A DNA stretch of 64,000 nt from assembly GCA_015680685.1 (NCBI GenBank), contig MNCI01001832.1, positions 475,129 to 539,128 on the forward strand. Direction: 5' to 3'. Numbering within the stretch: the stretch's first letter is position 1; each line of letters starts with the position of its first letter. The position numbers and the translations under genes are program-made. The notes under the pieces were generated by a model. That model did not search any database. It worked only from the letters and a program-made list of their open reading frames with translations, and was not told the DNA's origin. Positions 33,323-43,816 of this stretch are shown here, piece by piece. Source of the DNA: Gnetum montanum. Its lineage: Eukaryota; Streptophyta; Gnetopsida; Gnetales; Gnetaceae.

Positions 33323-34820
33323 TTGGAAATCCTTGACAACTTTAAGCAAGAGCCCCTGGAGTTAAAACCATTGCCCATCGGTATGGAGTACACAATTCTC
33401 AAAAATGAAAAATCGACAATTATTAATGCTAAGCTTGCCCCTCAACAAAAAGAGAGGCTACTGAAAATGATGAACAAATGGTTGAAAGCCTTTGTTTGGT
33501 CATATCTTGAATTAACTGGAATAGACCCTAGGATATGCCAACATAGAATTTACATTGACCCCTCCATAAAGCCTCGACGACAACCACAGAGGCGATTGAA
33601 CCCAAAACTTAAGTAAGTGGTTAAGGAAGAAATTGAATAGCTTCTAAAAGTTTGCTGATAGCAAAATGGTTAGTCCATTAGTTATTGTGCCCAAAAAGGA
33701 AGGTAAATGGAGGGTGTGTATAGAATTTAGGCTACTAAATATGGCAACATTCAAAGACCACTTTCCATTGTCATTTGTTGACCAAGTCTTAGACACCATT
33801 GCAGGGCATCGCTACTATAGTTTTCTAGATGGGTACAGGGGATACAATCAAATCCAAATAGCACCAAAAGACCAAGCCAAGACCACGTTCACAAGTCCTT
33901 GGGGGACATTTGCATACAAATAGATGCTGTTTGGCTTGTGCAATGCTCCTACAATGTTTCAATGTTTGGTTCTAAGTATCTTTCAGTAGCAAATAGGGAA
34001 TGATGTAGAAGTCTTCATAGACGATTTCTCCACCTATGGAGTGAACTTCGATCAAGCATTAGACTAATTAGAGCAAGTATTAAAATGATGTGTTGAAACC
34101 AATTTAAGGCTCAACTGGCAAAAAATCCATTTATTGGTCCAAGAAGGCGTAGTATTAGGACATAAAATTTCACAAATAGGGATAGAGGCAGACCTTGAAA
34201 AGATTAAAGTCATCCAAGGAATCACGTGCCAACCTGAAACTGTAAAAGACATCCAATCATTTCTTGGACACATTGGCTATTATAGAAGATTCATAGAGAA
34301 CTTTTCAAGGGCTATAAAATCGTTGGTTGAACTAATGAAAAAGGACATACCTTTTGAATGGACCAGAGAATGTGAGTTAGCTTTTCAAACTTTAAAATAG
34401 AAGCTTAGAGAAACACCTATTCTACAAGCTCTTGACTAGTCCAAACCATTCCATATAATGATTGATACATCCAACTTTGCTTTAGGAGCCATACTTACAT
34501 AGTTAGATGACTAGAAACGACCCTATTACATTCACTGTGCAAGTTGAAGTATTGTTGGTGCACAGCTCAACTACACCACAACAGAAAAGGAATTAATGGC
34601 TGTAGTGTTTGCACTAGAAAAAATTAGGCACTCTGTATTGGACTATAAGGTATTTGTACATACGGATCATAGTGCAATACGGTTCCTAATGAATAAACCA
34701 ATGGTGAGCCCTTGCATCATACGATGGCTCGTAATCTTACAAGAGCTCAATCTTTACTACCTCTATTGGTGGACAACCTTGCTCGCTATTTTGGATCTTC
34801 TCCCTCCAACTCAGTCATAG
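33323..34820 (+). pseudogene. Copy A reverse transcriptase and RNase H
   Basis: 33323-33616: approach to RT, with FVWSYLELTGIDPRICQHRI. 33666-34060: RT fingers/palm (VIVPKKEGKWRVCIEFRLLN, HRYYSFLDGYRGYNQIQIAP), with the active site FIDDFSTYG near 34017. 34134-34400: thumb, SFLGHIGYYRRFIENFSR. 34440-34800: RNase H (MAVVFALEKIRHSVLDYKVF, HTDHSAIRFLMNKP). Internal stops are all compatible with C-to-T/G-to-A decay. No integrase follows. Confidence 0.88.
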
Positions 34821-36664
34821 GGGAGAGGGCCACCAATGCTAATCATTCTCAGCTCTTAATTCCTTTTGTATTTTTTTTTTACACATTTTTGTTCTACGCA
34901 TTTTTATTTTACACATTTTTTCATATTTACTTATTTTTTGTTTTACACCATCGTTACCATTTTTACTATTTCTTTGTTTGTTTCATTTACTTTCATTCAT
35001 CAAACAATAAGTGCTCATGATGGTGATTTGTCCTATAATGGTGTTGATTGTTAATGTTTGGTTTTTACTTTTGATTTTCAATGTTGATACTAAGATATGG
35101 TTTCTTTTGATAAAATAGGCAATGAGTCCACATCATCCATTCATCCATTCAACTCTATGGATTCCCTTTGTTTGGAAGTGTATTGTCCCTTTTTTTCTAA
35201 GAAAAACTTATTAATGAATTGGTGGCTTGGTACTTTTCAAACCAAGGAAAGATTCAAATGGATTGAAAAGGGTGTGACTTCAAGGGGATTTGACACATTT
35301 GTGCTGACTATTCTCTTGGGTACTTGGATGCTTTTCATGAGTCTTCTATCATTCCGCTATTGACCAAATATTAGGAAGTTGAATGAATCTAAATTAGTCT
35401 TTGCATGGTGTGGTTCTGAGAAAAAAAAAACTAGTAGGAATTCAAAGCACACCCCTTAGACATAATAAAGAAACATGGGTTGCAAACACTGGTTGTGGCA
35501 CTGGAAAGACATGTTACCCATGCCTGAAGGTTCCCTCTAACTAAGGCCCTTTCTCACTTNNNNNNNNNNNNNNNNNNNNNNNNNNNNNNNNNNNNNNNNN
35601 NNNNNNNNNNNNNNNNNNNNNNNNNNNNNNNNNNNNNNNNNNNNNNNNNNNNNNNNNNNNNNNNNNNNNNNNNNNNNNNNNNNNNNCCATTTCCTCCTCT
35701 CCTTCCATATTTCTTCCCATATTCCACCTCATTACCAGTTTTATGATTAGTCTATGTCTTGGTTGACACATTGTTAGTCTTTGGTAAACTCTTGTGGGTC
35801 ACTTCTTAACCATTGTTTTCATATGTCATTTTGAGAGCCTATGGACTCTTTAGTTTGCGGGTCTATTAGGGCATAAAAGGCATGGGCCTACTTTGGGGAG
35901 GACCCATTGACATTCCTTGTTAGTGCAATTGTTAAGTTCTTTTCCTTAAACATTCTTTGCAATCAACCATTTCTTGTTTCATCCCCATCCATGACATCCA
36001 TTTTATTAGCTTCACCATTGTTATTTCCCTCATCTTCATTGTTCCTTTAGTTTTCCCACCCTATCACTACCGAAGGTTCGCTCTTAGTTGTGGGGGCCCT
36101 ATCACAAATTTTTCCATTCAATTACCTATCTCACCTCTACACCTTGGGTAGTTATCAGTTAAAAACCTCTAGCCCAGTATTTGCCATACCCACAACCGAG
36201 CCAATGTGCTTATATCGAGGCAAGGTATAAATTGCATTATGGCTTATCTATCCTTGCTAATTCGTGACTGTGTTGTGTGTGTAGATGGCGATTACATGAA
36301 TAATGGACTGAGATAGGAGGAAGCAATTGGGTTGGACTGGAGCTAGAGCGTTTACGCAAAGAACAAGTTTGGTCATGGGGCTATGGATGAACAACAGAAT
36401 GCACATTTCTGACATCGGTAGCAACACGCCTCATTTTCTTTTCTCTCTCTCTTTCTCTTCAAGCTGTTAGATGAGGGTTTGGATGTCATCTATATACAGT
36501 GTTCACCATAATGCGGGTGAACACCAATGTCATAATATGTTTGTTGATCCATTCACTAGGAACTTTGAGTCTGTTATTCCTTGTCACTGTCAGTTCTTAT
36601 TCAGTCAATAATCCCATACCTTCCCAATATTTTGTAAGGAACTCGAGGATGAGTTTTCATTCAG
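34821..36664. other. Copy A region after RNase H, with assembly gap
   Basis: An Athila-type element should have integrase here; I find no HHCC or DDE signature in any frame. 34860-35000 is T-rich. A + frame at 35097-35363 (MVSFDKIGNES...) is unrecognised and could be a relic of the extra ORF some Athila elements carry. Ns at 35560-35686. Confidence 0.55.
35560..35686. other. Assembly gap
   Basis: Run of 127 Ns; true length unknown. Confidence 0.98.
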
Positions 36665-36675
36665 TTGTGGGGGTA
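36665..36675 (+). other. Copy A polypurine tract
   Basis: TTGTGGGGGTA immediately before the 3' LTR start TGATGAG at 36676. A G-rich tract at this place is the expected plus-strand primer. Confidence 0.7.
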
Positions 36676-37364
36676 TGATGAGCCGCATATCGAGTACACG
36701 ATATTGAAGCCTTCCAAGCGATATCAGACATATGATATCGGGGCTTGTCTTTTTGCCTATAAATAAGAGGCAGGTGCAGTTGGTTTGGAAATAGTTAGTT
36801 AATTAGTCTCAGTCCCTTACCTGAAATCTTACCTTTTTCCCTTCTTAGAGTTAGAATTATTATTGAGTGCTCGCAATAGGAGTCATAAAGCAAACGGATC
36901 TTTATTTGAGCATTGTGTACCCGAGCACACCTTGTGGCTGGAAATAAAGATGAACTTTTTGATAAACCTTGCACCATTTAGAATCTCTTATTCAATATTA
37001 TTTACAGTTCTTTAATGCTTTCCTTAGTTAATTAATGTTTTTTTTCTCTCTCTCTTCTTGTTAACTCCCCCAAGTAAGCACACTTAGTATGACCACTTCG
37101 AGCATGCGTGGAACACTTGGTAACCCAGTAACGATTAGCATTTGGTAATCCTAGTAGTGTTGCACTGGTTCGGGATGTGTATGGAAAGTGGACAGATGCT
37201 GGTGTTAGGACTAGTTAGAGCATAGTAGATTAGTAAATTGAATTAGTTACTTAATTAGTTCACTTCTCCCTTTGTAACACTAGGACATAAACATAAAAAA
37301 TATATAAAAATCATATACCTTAAGTTTACTTAACCATACAATCATGCCATACAAGTAAGCTTGG
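36676..37364 (+). repeat. Copy A 3' LTR, first part
   Basis: Direct repeat of 29270-29969, with a TATA box at 36758-36765. It has only two units of the 14-bp GATATC repeat (now CATATC and GATATT), against four in the 5' LTR. It ends at CTTGG (37360-37364), the Tat2 target site. Confidence 0.9.
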
Positions 37365-38953
37365 TGAAACACCATAGAAATTGCGAATCGGCCTCAGGTG
37401 AAGATTCACGATTTGGGCAAAAGTTCGCGACAAAAATCCAGAAGACAGAGCAGGGCAAAGGGGCGCATAGCATCAAGTATCCAAGTTTCTTGCAAATTTT
37501 AACCTTATTGTGTTTTCTTTCTTTAAGCTACATTACACAAAATAGCATAGTGTCGCTTAGCGTAACTCTACTTAGCATAGCCCGATATCAGAAGGTAACT
37601 TACTTCGGTGGATTTGATGAAGCTTAAAGCTTAAGCAACCTAATATGCGACCTATCACATATTCAGCTATGTCTTTTGCTCAGGGCTGAGTTTACGCTCC
37701 ATTACGCAAATCAGCGTAACGAGCTTCAAGAAAGTCAAAGTCAAAGTCCAAGGAAGCGCAGCAGATTGACTTCTTTCTTTTTGCAGATGGGTCGCTTTAC
37801 ACTCATTACGGTACGCAACATAGGCAAGCGTAAATTTATTGTAAAGTTGACCATTTTACGCTCTATTATGCTTTGCGGCGTAAATGAGCGTAAAACAGCT
37901 TGAATCAACTATTTTCATGTTTTATTACGCTCTGCTGCGTGACGCAACGCGAACGAGCGTAATGCAGCCTAAGACCAGCTAGGAAAATATCAGACACACA
38001 CTTGTTATCCACACGCATAATACGCTGATGAGTGTATTGTGCGTAATCACAAGGAAACTTTGGCAAAAGTGGTTGATAGCGTACTTCGCCCCTTCTCCCA
38101 GAAATGTGACGCGACATAGCCAGTTTCATCATACAATTGGACAAGTCAACGGTATTTTGAAGGTTCGGGACATGTGTCATCAAGGCCATGCCTTCTCCAC
38201 ATGTTGTCGAACTTATAAATACTCGAGTTGGCGAAGAAACAAGGGCTGGCATCTTCAACTTTTGGCAGTCATCACCTTTGAGCAGAGACAGGAGACATCT
38301 TTGACATTGACAGCAGGAGTGATCAGTCCTTTGGCGAAAATATAGTTATCTCCATTGGCGATCATTGGCTGTTTGAGCAGAGGCTACCAAAGGCAGAGGG
38401 AACAAATCAGAGATCAAGAGATCATCTGGTTCGGTTGGCAAGATCTATTGATCAGAAACAGTTGATCGATAGACATTCAGGCTTGACCTTCCTTGCATCT
38501 TATCTTTAGCTTACGAGGTAGACCAAACTTCATTCTGTACTCCTTGTTGAACGGTTTTCTTGTTATTTTGTGTATGCTTTGCACAAGATAAGCGGAGTTT
38601 TCCATTAGAACTTTGTATACAATATACTTAGTTTTCGGGTCAAAGCATGGATCTTGGAATTGTGCATTTTTTTTAAATCTGACCCTCCTTGTCATGTTGA
38701 CGTTGTCGTTATTTCAATTTATCTACATTGTTTTCTACTCCTTTTACGATTCACCGAATCAAATTATTTCGTGGAATCTCTATAATATTCATCAATTTAC
38801 TAATTGAGTAAGTCCCTGTCTGATCGAAAAGACCATTCAGGGCATTGTGGATTTGTTTTCTCCAGCACGGCCCTCGCACGGATCCATGGTTAAGACTGTG
38901 TACATGGATCTTCGTTTGGTATTTACCAGCTACCGACATTTTCCGTCATTCCA
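37365..38953 (+). repeat. Tat2 5' LTR
   Basis: 1589 bp, TGAAACACC...TTCCA, matching 53665-55254 throughout. It shares the TGAAACACC start with Tat1. At least eleven TTACGC or GCGTAA words fall between 37550 and 38050. Confidence 0.93.
38214..38221 (+). promoter_or_regulatory. Tat2 LTR TATA box
   Basis: TATAAATA preceded by a GC-richer segment; preserved in the 3' LTR at 54513-54520. Confidence 0.6.
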
Positions 38954-38959
38954 GTTTTC

Positions 38960-38977
38960 TGGCGCTAGAAGGAGGGC
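38960..38977 (+). other. Tat2 primer binding site
   Basis: TGGCGCTAGAAGGAGGGC six bases after the LTR end. Tat1 has a mutated copy at the same place. It begins with the TGG that pairs with tRNA CCA ends; I do not assign the tRNA. Confidence 0.8.
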
Positions 38978-39207
38978 CTGAACCTTCGATTCGTATTTTT
39001 TACGGGTAACCCTATAAGCGATCTATACCCGCGTCTCTAAAAACGTAAACGTAATACCTCTAGGGAAGTTTACGAAAAATTGCGTGGTGTAGATCGGTCA
39101 CAGTAACGATTCCTTTGGAATCCTACAGGGTAAAAAGACTAATCATGATCTTCTTTGTCCGTCGCCTTTTAGATCCAGTCGCTTATTGTCGTTAATCTAT
39201 CTGACTG

Positions 39208-42190
39208 ATGGATTCTGCATACGCAACCACAACCACCATGACCACAACCGATTTGGGTGCCACATCTGTGAATCCCATCGCCGCCACTGGGCCAGCTTCT
39301 GGTATTATAGGACCTCAGGGACCGTCGTGCCGTTCATTGAGATTACAGGGCAAAGATCCTATATTCACCATCGTGACGCCTGAAGAATATAATTTTATTT
39401 GCATCAAGATCCAGGCAAAGCTTGCTCTTAGCCGAGTCGAGATGAAGGCGAAGCGAAACTATGAGCTGATCCATAGAGGGGGTCAAGATTTCATCCCTAC
39501 TGCCTATGACATTATTCCCTTGACTGAACATTATCATGAACTCCTGACCCAACTGGTTATGGCTAGGAGTCAGGCTACACGGTCCATGCTAGAACCTTAG
39601 AACGGGGAGGAAGAGGAAGATGAATTCGCAGCCTAGTCTGAACACGTGGATTCATACCATACTCTTAGCCCCCATACATACATAAATCCCTTGTTTCCTC
39701 TCACCGGAGAAGTCACCCATCTCAACTTAGTCACGACCACCCAAACCCACATTCCTGTCATCCCACATGTCACTACGCAATCATCCGTCTTGCAAGTGGA
39801 AATACCATCTCAGAATAACACGGGGGTAGTCTCATCGCCACGTGTAATTAGCATTCCGTCGGTGGTACCTGCGTCCACTGCATCCTATTTCATCCCCCAA
39901 GTGCAACCCCATGCCATGCCTACAACCCGCCCGGTACAAAATCCGGTGCAAACCTTATCGTTGCCGCCCCCTGCAAGGCAACAGATCACCACCACTATTC
40001 AATCACAGCAATTCGGTCAACAGCCTACAACTGGTCAGTGGATCTTGCCCCTCCCACATAATCAATCTATGTTATACGGTGCGCAACCCTTAGCCGCACC
40101 TACCATGCATGTCCCACAAATAAACCCACAATATCCTTATAATTTCCATCCTACACACTCGGTAATAGCCAATCCCTCTGCTCAACCCAGTGGGTGGTGG
40201 CTTCCACAGGCTACTCCGTCCGTGGGGATAGCCCCTGTAGCACCGCCCGTCAGCCAAACCATCGCGCAATTCCCCTTGCTTGGCACAGCTCTTCCTGTCC
40301 AACCCCCGGCTCCTCCTACGCAAACTTCTCCATCAACAAACCTAGATCAAGCATTTTTACTTATTCAGACCCTCACTAAGGAGGTTAAGCGCCTTAAAGC
40401 TGCTAGCTCTGATACCATACAAATCATGGATTTCTATCAGGATGATCCCATCAGTCCAGCAGTTCCTATGCTGTCGTTGCCCCCGGGGATGTTGTTACCC
40501 CATTTTACTAAATATAATGGGGAAGGAGATCCCAATGCTCACCTGGTTACCTTTAAGTCTGAATCCTTATTGTTACAGCAATGGCCTCATGCGATCATCC
40601 GTGTCTTTGCAATGTCTCTGGCAGGGAAAGCTTTGGACTGGTATCGAGCGCTCCCTCGCTCTTCCATCTCAACCTTGGAAGAGCTCCTAACACAATTTGT
40701 GACTCGCTTTAAATACAACTTAAAGTAGGAGGTCACGTTAGATCAACTTATGGGAGTGAAGCAAGATCCACTTGAACCAGTCCAAAAGTTTATACAGCGA
40801 TGGAGTGCTACTTTGAATGAAATCCGTGAGCCTATTGCGGAAGCCCATTTGTTGGCTATCTTCAAAGGAGCAGTCAATGATTTCATCAAGTCTAAGCTAT
40901 ATTACCTTGCCCCTCGCTCCTTAAGTCAGGCTTTCGCCCAGACTAAGAGCATCCAAGATGCTGCAAAGGCTAGCAAAGAACCGGCGTATGTGGCCTATAA
41001 AAATGCTAACAATAAGGGTAAGGATAAAGGTAAAGCAACAGCAATGATGGTAGCTGTGCTGGCTGAAGGTGCTAAAAACAAGAACAAGAAGGCACCCGCG
41101 GCGTCCCTCAAGACCACAGCTAGCGCAAGCAGCACCGATCAAGACACACCTGCCCTTGAAAAGCCCCCTCAGCCAAAGCCAAACTTTGAGCGTAAAGATC
41201 ACTCAAAGTATACAGCCCTGCTTATAAAACATTTGGAACTGTTGAAACAACTGTTAGGGGCTATATACATTCAGAATAAGAAGGTATCCGAAGAGGCTCT
41301 CCAGCGTCACAGGCGTCATTGTGAATTGCTGAAGAATCCTTCTTTAGCCCTACCTAACGAACCACCAGTTCTGAGGTCTTTTTAGGCTGGACCGTTTTTG
41401 TGACTACCATCAGTTGTGTGGTCACGACATCGATTACTGCTGGGTGTTGAAAGACGACATTCAACGCATGATTGATGATGGTTTTCTGAAACTAGACGGC
41501 AGTAGTCCAACCCATCCCAAAAACCAGGCGTTACATGTGTATAAGGACCTGTTAAACGAAAATAACACACCGTACATAATCAACGTGGTAAGTACGGACA
41601 ATGAAGGGAAGGTACCGCCTAAACAGCCCTTTGTTTTACGCGTACCTACTACTTCATCCCAGGGGGCAAGCTCTTCACCGGTAGTTAGCGGCGTCTCGAG
41701 GTCACCCTTCGTTATTCGGGTGCCCTCTCCAGCCATAGCTCAACCTTACATTAATAATAAAGCTGCGGCCACATCTGTGCCTACCCTTAAGGCACCTTTT
41801 ATCCTTAGGGTACCAAAACCATCGGCTGCTCCTTTTACGTAGGAGCAAGCTTCTAGCCACCACCATCAATTGCCACCAAACAAAAAAAAGGGGAAGGAGA
41901 CGCATCAGTCAATGCCACCAAAAACCATACTACGCTAGGCTTCGTTAAGCCCAGGCTCTTGGCCTCTGTCCCTGTGCTTGTGCCTTCTAAGCAAGACAAG
42001 GGTACGGAAACACAGCCACCTCCCCTCAGCAGGAAGAAACATAACCCTCTGACTGACACTGTTCCGCCTCGGGAGATTTGTCTCTTAGGGCGAATGGAAG
42101 AAGATAGAGGGGATAAGCCACCCAGCTGAGAAAGGGACTTCCTCGATGCATTTACGCAGGTCAAGCAGGCTCTGAAAAAGAAAAACACAA
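39208..42190 (+). pseudogene. Tat2 gag
   Basis: The frame opens with MDSAYATTTTMTTTDL at 39208. The N-terminal domain (EEYNFICIKIQAKLALSRVE, NYELIHRGGQDF) extends to a TAG at 39598. A Pro/Gln/Thr-rich linker runs 39646-40330, then TLTKEVKRLK. The gag core at 40420-40900 has YNGEGDPNAHLVTF, GKALDWYRALP and EELLTQFVTRF. A Lys/Ala-rich region follows. The terminal zinc-finger-like segment FCDYHQLCGHDIDYCW is reached only after a frameshift between 41385 and 41414. Stops are at 39598, about 39634 and 40729, all in one frame. A low-complexity tail with repeated PFVLRVP/PFVIRVP blocks (41620-41830) follows. Confidence 0.85.
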
Positions 42191-42192
42191 CG

Positions 42193-43033
42193 TTGAGCCT
42201 CTATGACCTGCTTATGACATCCCAAAAGCACCGTGAGGCTATGGTCCATATGCTGACATCTATACCTGTGGATGAAGGCTTACCACCCGAAGAGGAAGCG
42301 ATACATGTAGTCATGCTTCCTCCCGCCGCTGAGCAACCTAAACCAACCCCTTTGACCTTTCACGATAAGTCCATCAAAGATGATCCAAAGAAAGGTCAAG
42401 TAACGACAGAGCCCATGTTTATCACCATCATGGGTTGGTCAATATTGAATCCGGAGGGTACACGTGGATGATGGCGCGGCTGCGAATGTCATCCCTTATC
42501 CTATAGTGGATAAGTTGGGCTTGGTTGACCAGATCAGTCCTACAATGACATCGTGCCTAAAGTCGTTCAACGGAGCATGGGTGCAAGTTAAGGGGACGGT
42601 GTGTATCGAATTTGTGGTAGGGGATCAATTCTCAACAGACGCCACATTTCTCATTGTCGAGGAGATGCCCGGTTTCAACCTGATCCTGGGGAGGCCCTGG
42701 CTAGCCCAACTGAGGGCAGTTTCGTCACCAATACATCAAGAGATACATCTCCCTTACGTAGGAGGAGAAGTAGTAAGACACAGTGATGAAATAACTCCTA
42801 GGACTGTCAACAACATAGAGGAGGAACAAGGTTCGGAGATCGATATGCCTGAAGATCAAACTCATGTCCAAACTCCCGAACAAGCCGAAACGAATGATGA
42901 CAGCCTAGCTTGGGCCGACCTACCATTTCAGGGAGATGAAGATGGTATGGAAGAATCAGGTCACAAATCTCCCCACCTTTACGCATCACTGAATGTAAAG
43001 GCCATCAAGAAACAATTGCGAGTTAGCGATTGA
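42193..43033 (+). pseudogene. Tat2 aspartic protease
   Basis: 42193-42463: approach region with EPMFITIMG. After a one-base frame change, 42464-43033 reads DDGAAANVIPYPIVDKLGL (the Tat form of the retroviral-type protease active site, usually VDGGSAVNVMP), then GDQFSTDATFLIVE and LILGRPWLAQLRAVSSPIHQ, the conserved end of the domain. The last 80 residues are acidic and unrecognised. RT does not follow for 5.3 kb. Confidence 0.82.
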
Positions 43034-43265
43034 TTTGAGTGGCATTTACGCGCATCGTTACACTTCCGCTAGTTTTCCATTTACGCTTATCAAATTTGAT
43101 TGACAGTTTTCTTTAATATGCGAACATGTATTTACGCTTTCTGTCTATTACACTATTTATATTCCTCGTTTTACGCCATTTACGCTTCTTGACTTTTACT
43201 AGTCATATTAGCACAGTTACGCAGATATCTACATTTTTATCAATTACACTTCTAAACTTACGCAA

Positions 43266-43640
43266 ATGGCCCGCAACGGCCTAAAACTAGCAATGGCCCA
43301 CAATGGCCTAAAACTAGCAATGGCCTGCAATGGCCTAAAACTAACGATGGCCCGCAACGGCCTAAAACTAGAACTAGCGATGGCCCGCAATGGCCTAAAA
43401 CTAGCAATGGCCCGCAATGGCCTAAAACTAGCGATGGCCCGCAATGGCCCGCAACGGCCTAAAACTAGCAATGGCTCGTAATGGCCTAAAACTAGCGATG
43501 GCCCGCAATGGCCTAAAACTAGCGATGGCCCACAATGGCCTTAAACTAGCAAAGGCCCGCAACGGCCTAAAACTAGCTAATCCATTTGTATCTTACGCAA
43601 ATGCTACATGACGGCCCGCAATGGCCTTAAACTAGCAATT
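43266..43640 (+). repeat. Tat2 27-bp tandem array
   Basis: About a dozen copies of CGATGGCCCGCAATGGCC plus TAAAACTAG. The unit is 27 bp, so the array stays open in several frames (+ strand repeats NGLKLAMAR). It contains the TAAAACTAGC core also found in the 3' arrays. It lies between protease and the opposite-strand gene. Confidence 0.9.
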
Positions 43641-43816
43641 CCATTCTATAGTCATAATAACGAAACTTATTCAAATCTGTTTACGCTTTGCATAAATAAA
43701 GACATAAAATTAAACAAAATTAAATAAAAACCATAAACAAAATCTCGTGAGTAATCTTGCCAACACTCATATTGCCATTGTTCAATTTCATAAATAAAAT
43801 TGTGCATAAATTACAA

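Noticed and set aside
34866-35054. Phe/Tyr-rich frame as membrane (env-like) protein
   Set aside because: It reads through a T-rich tract in several frames alike; hydrophobicity is due to base composition.
35541-35771. Open frame spanning Ns
   Set aside because: Most of it is the assembly gap; the frame is an artefact.
43266-43481. Open frame with NGLKLAMAR repeats, and its mirror on the other strand
   Set aside because: The unit is 27 bp, a multiple of three, so several frames stay open by arithmetic. It is a tandem array, not a gene.
43266-43640. CRISPR-like regular array
   Set aside because: No alternating constant repeats and unique spacers; the DNA is plant nuclear and the units are simply tandem.
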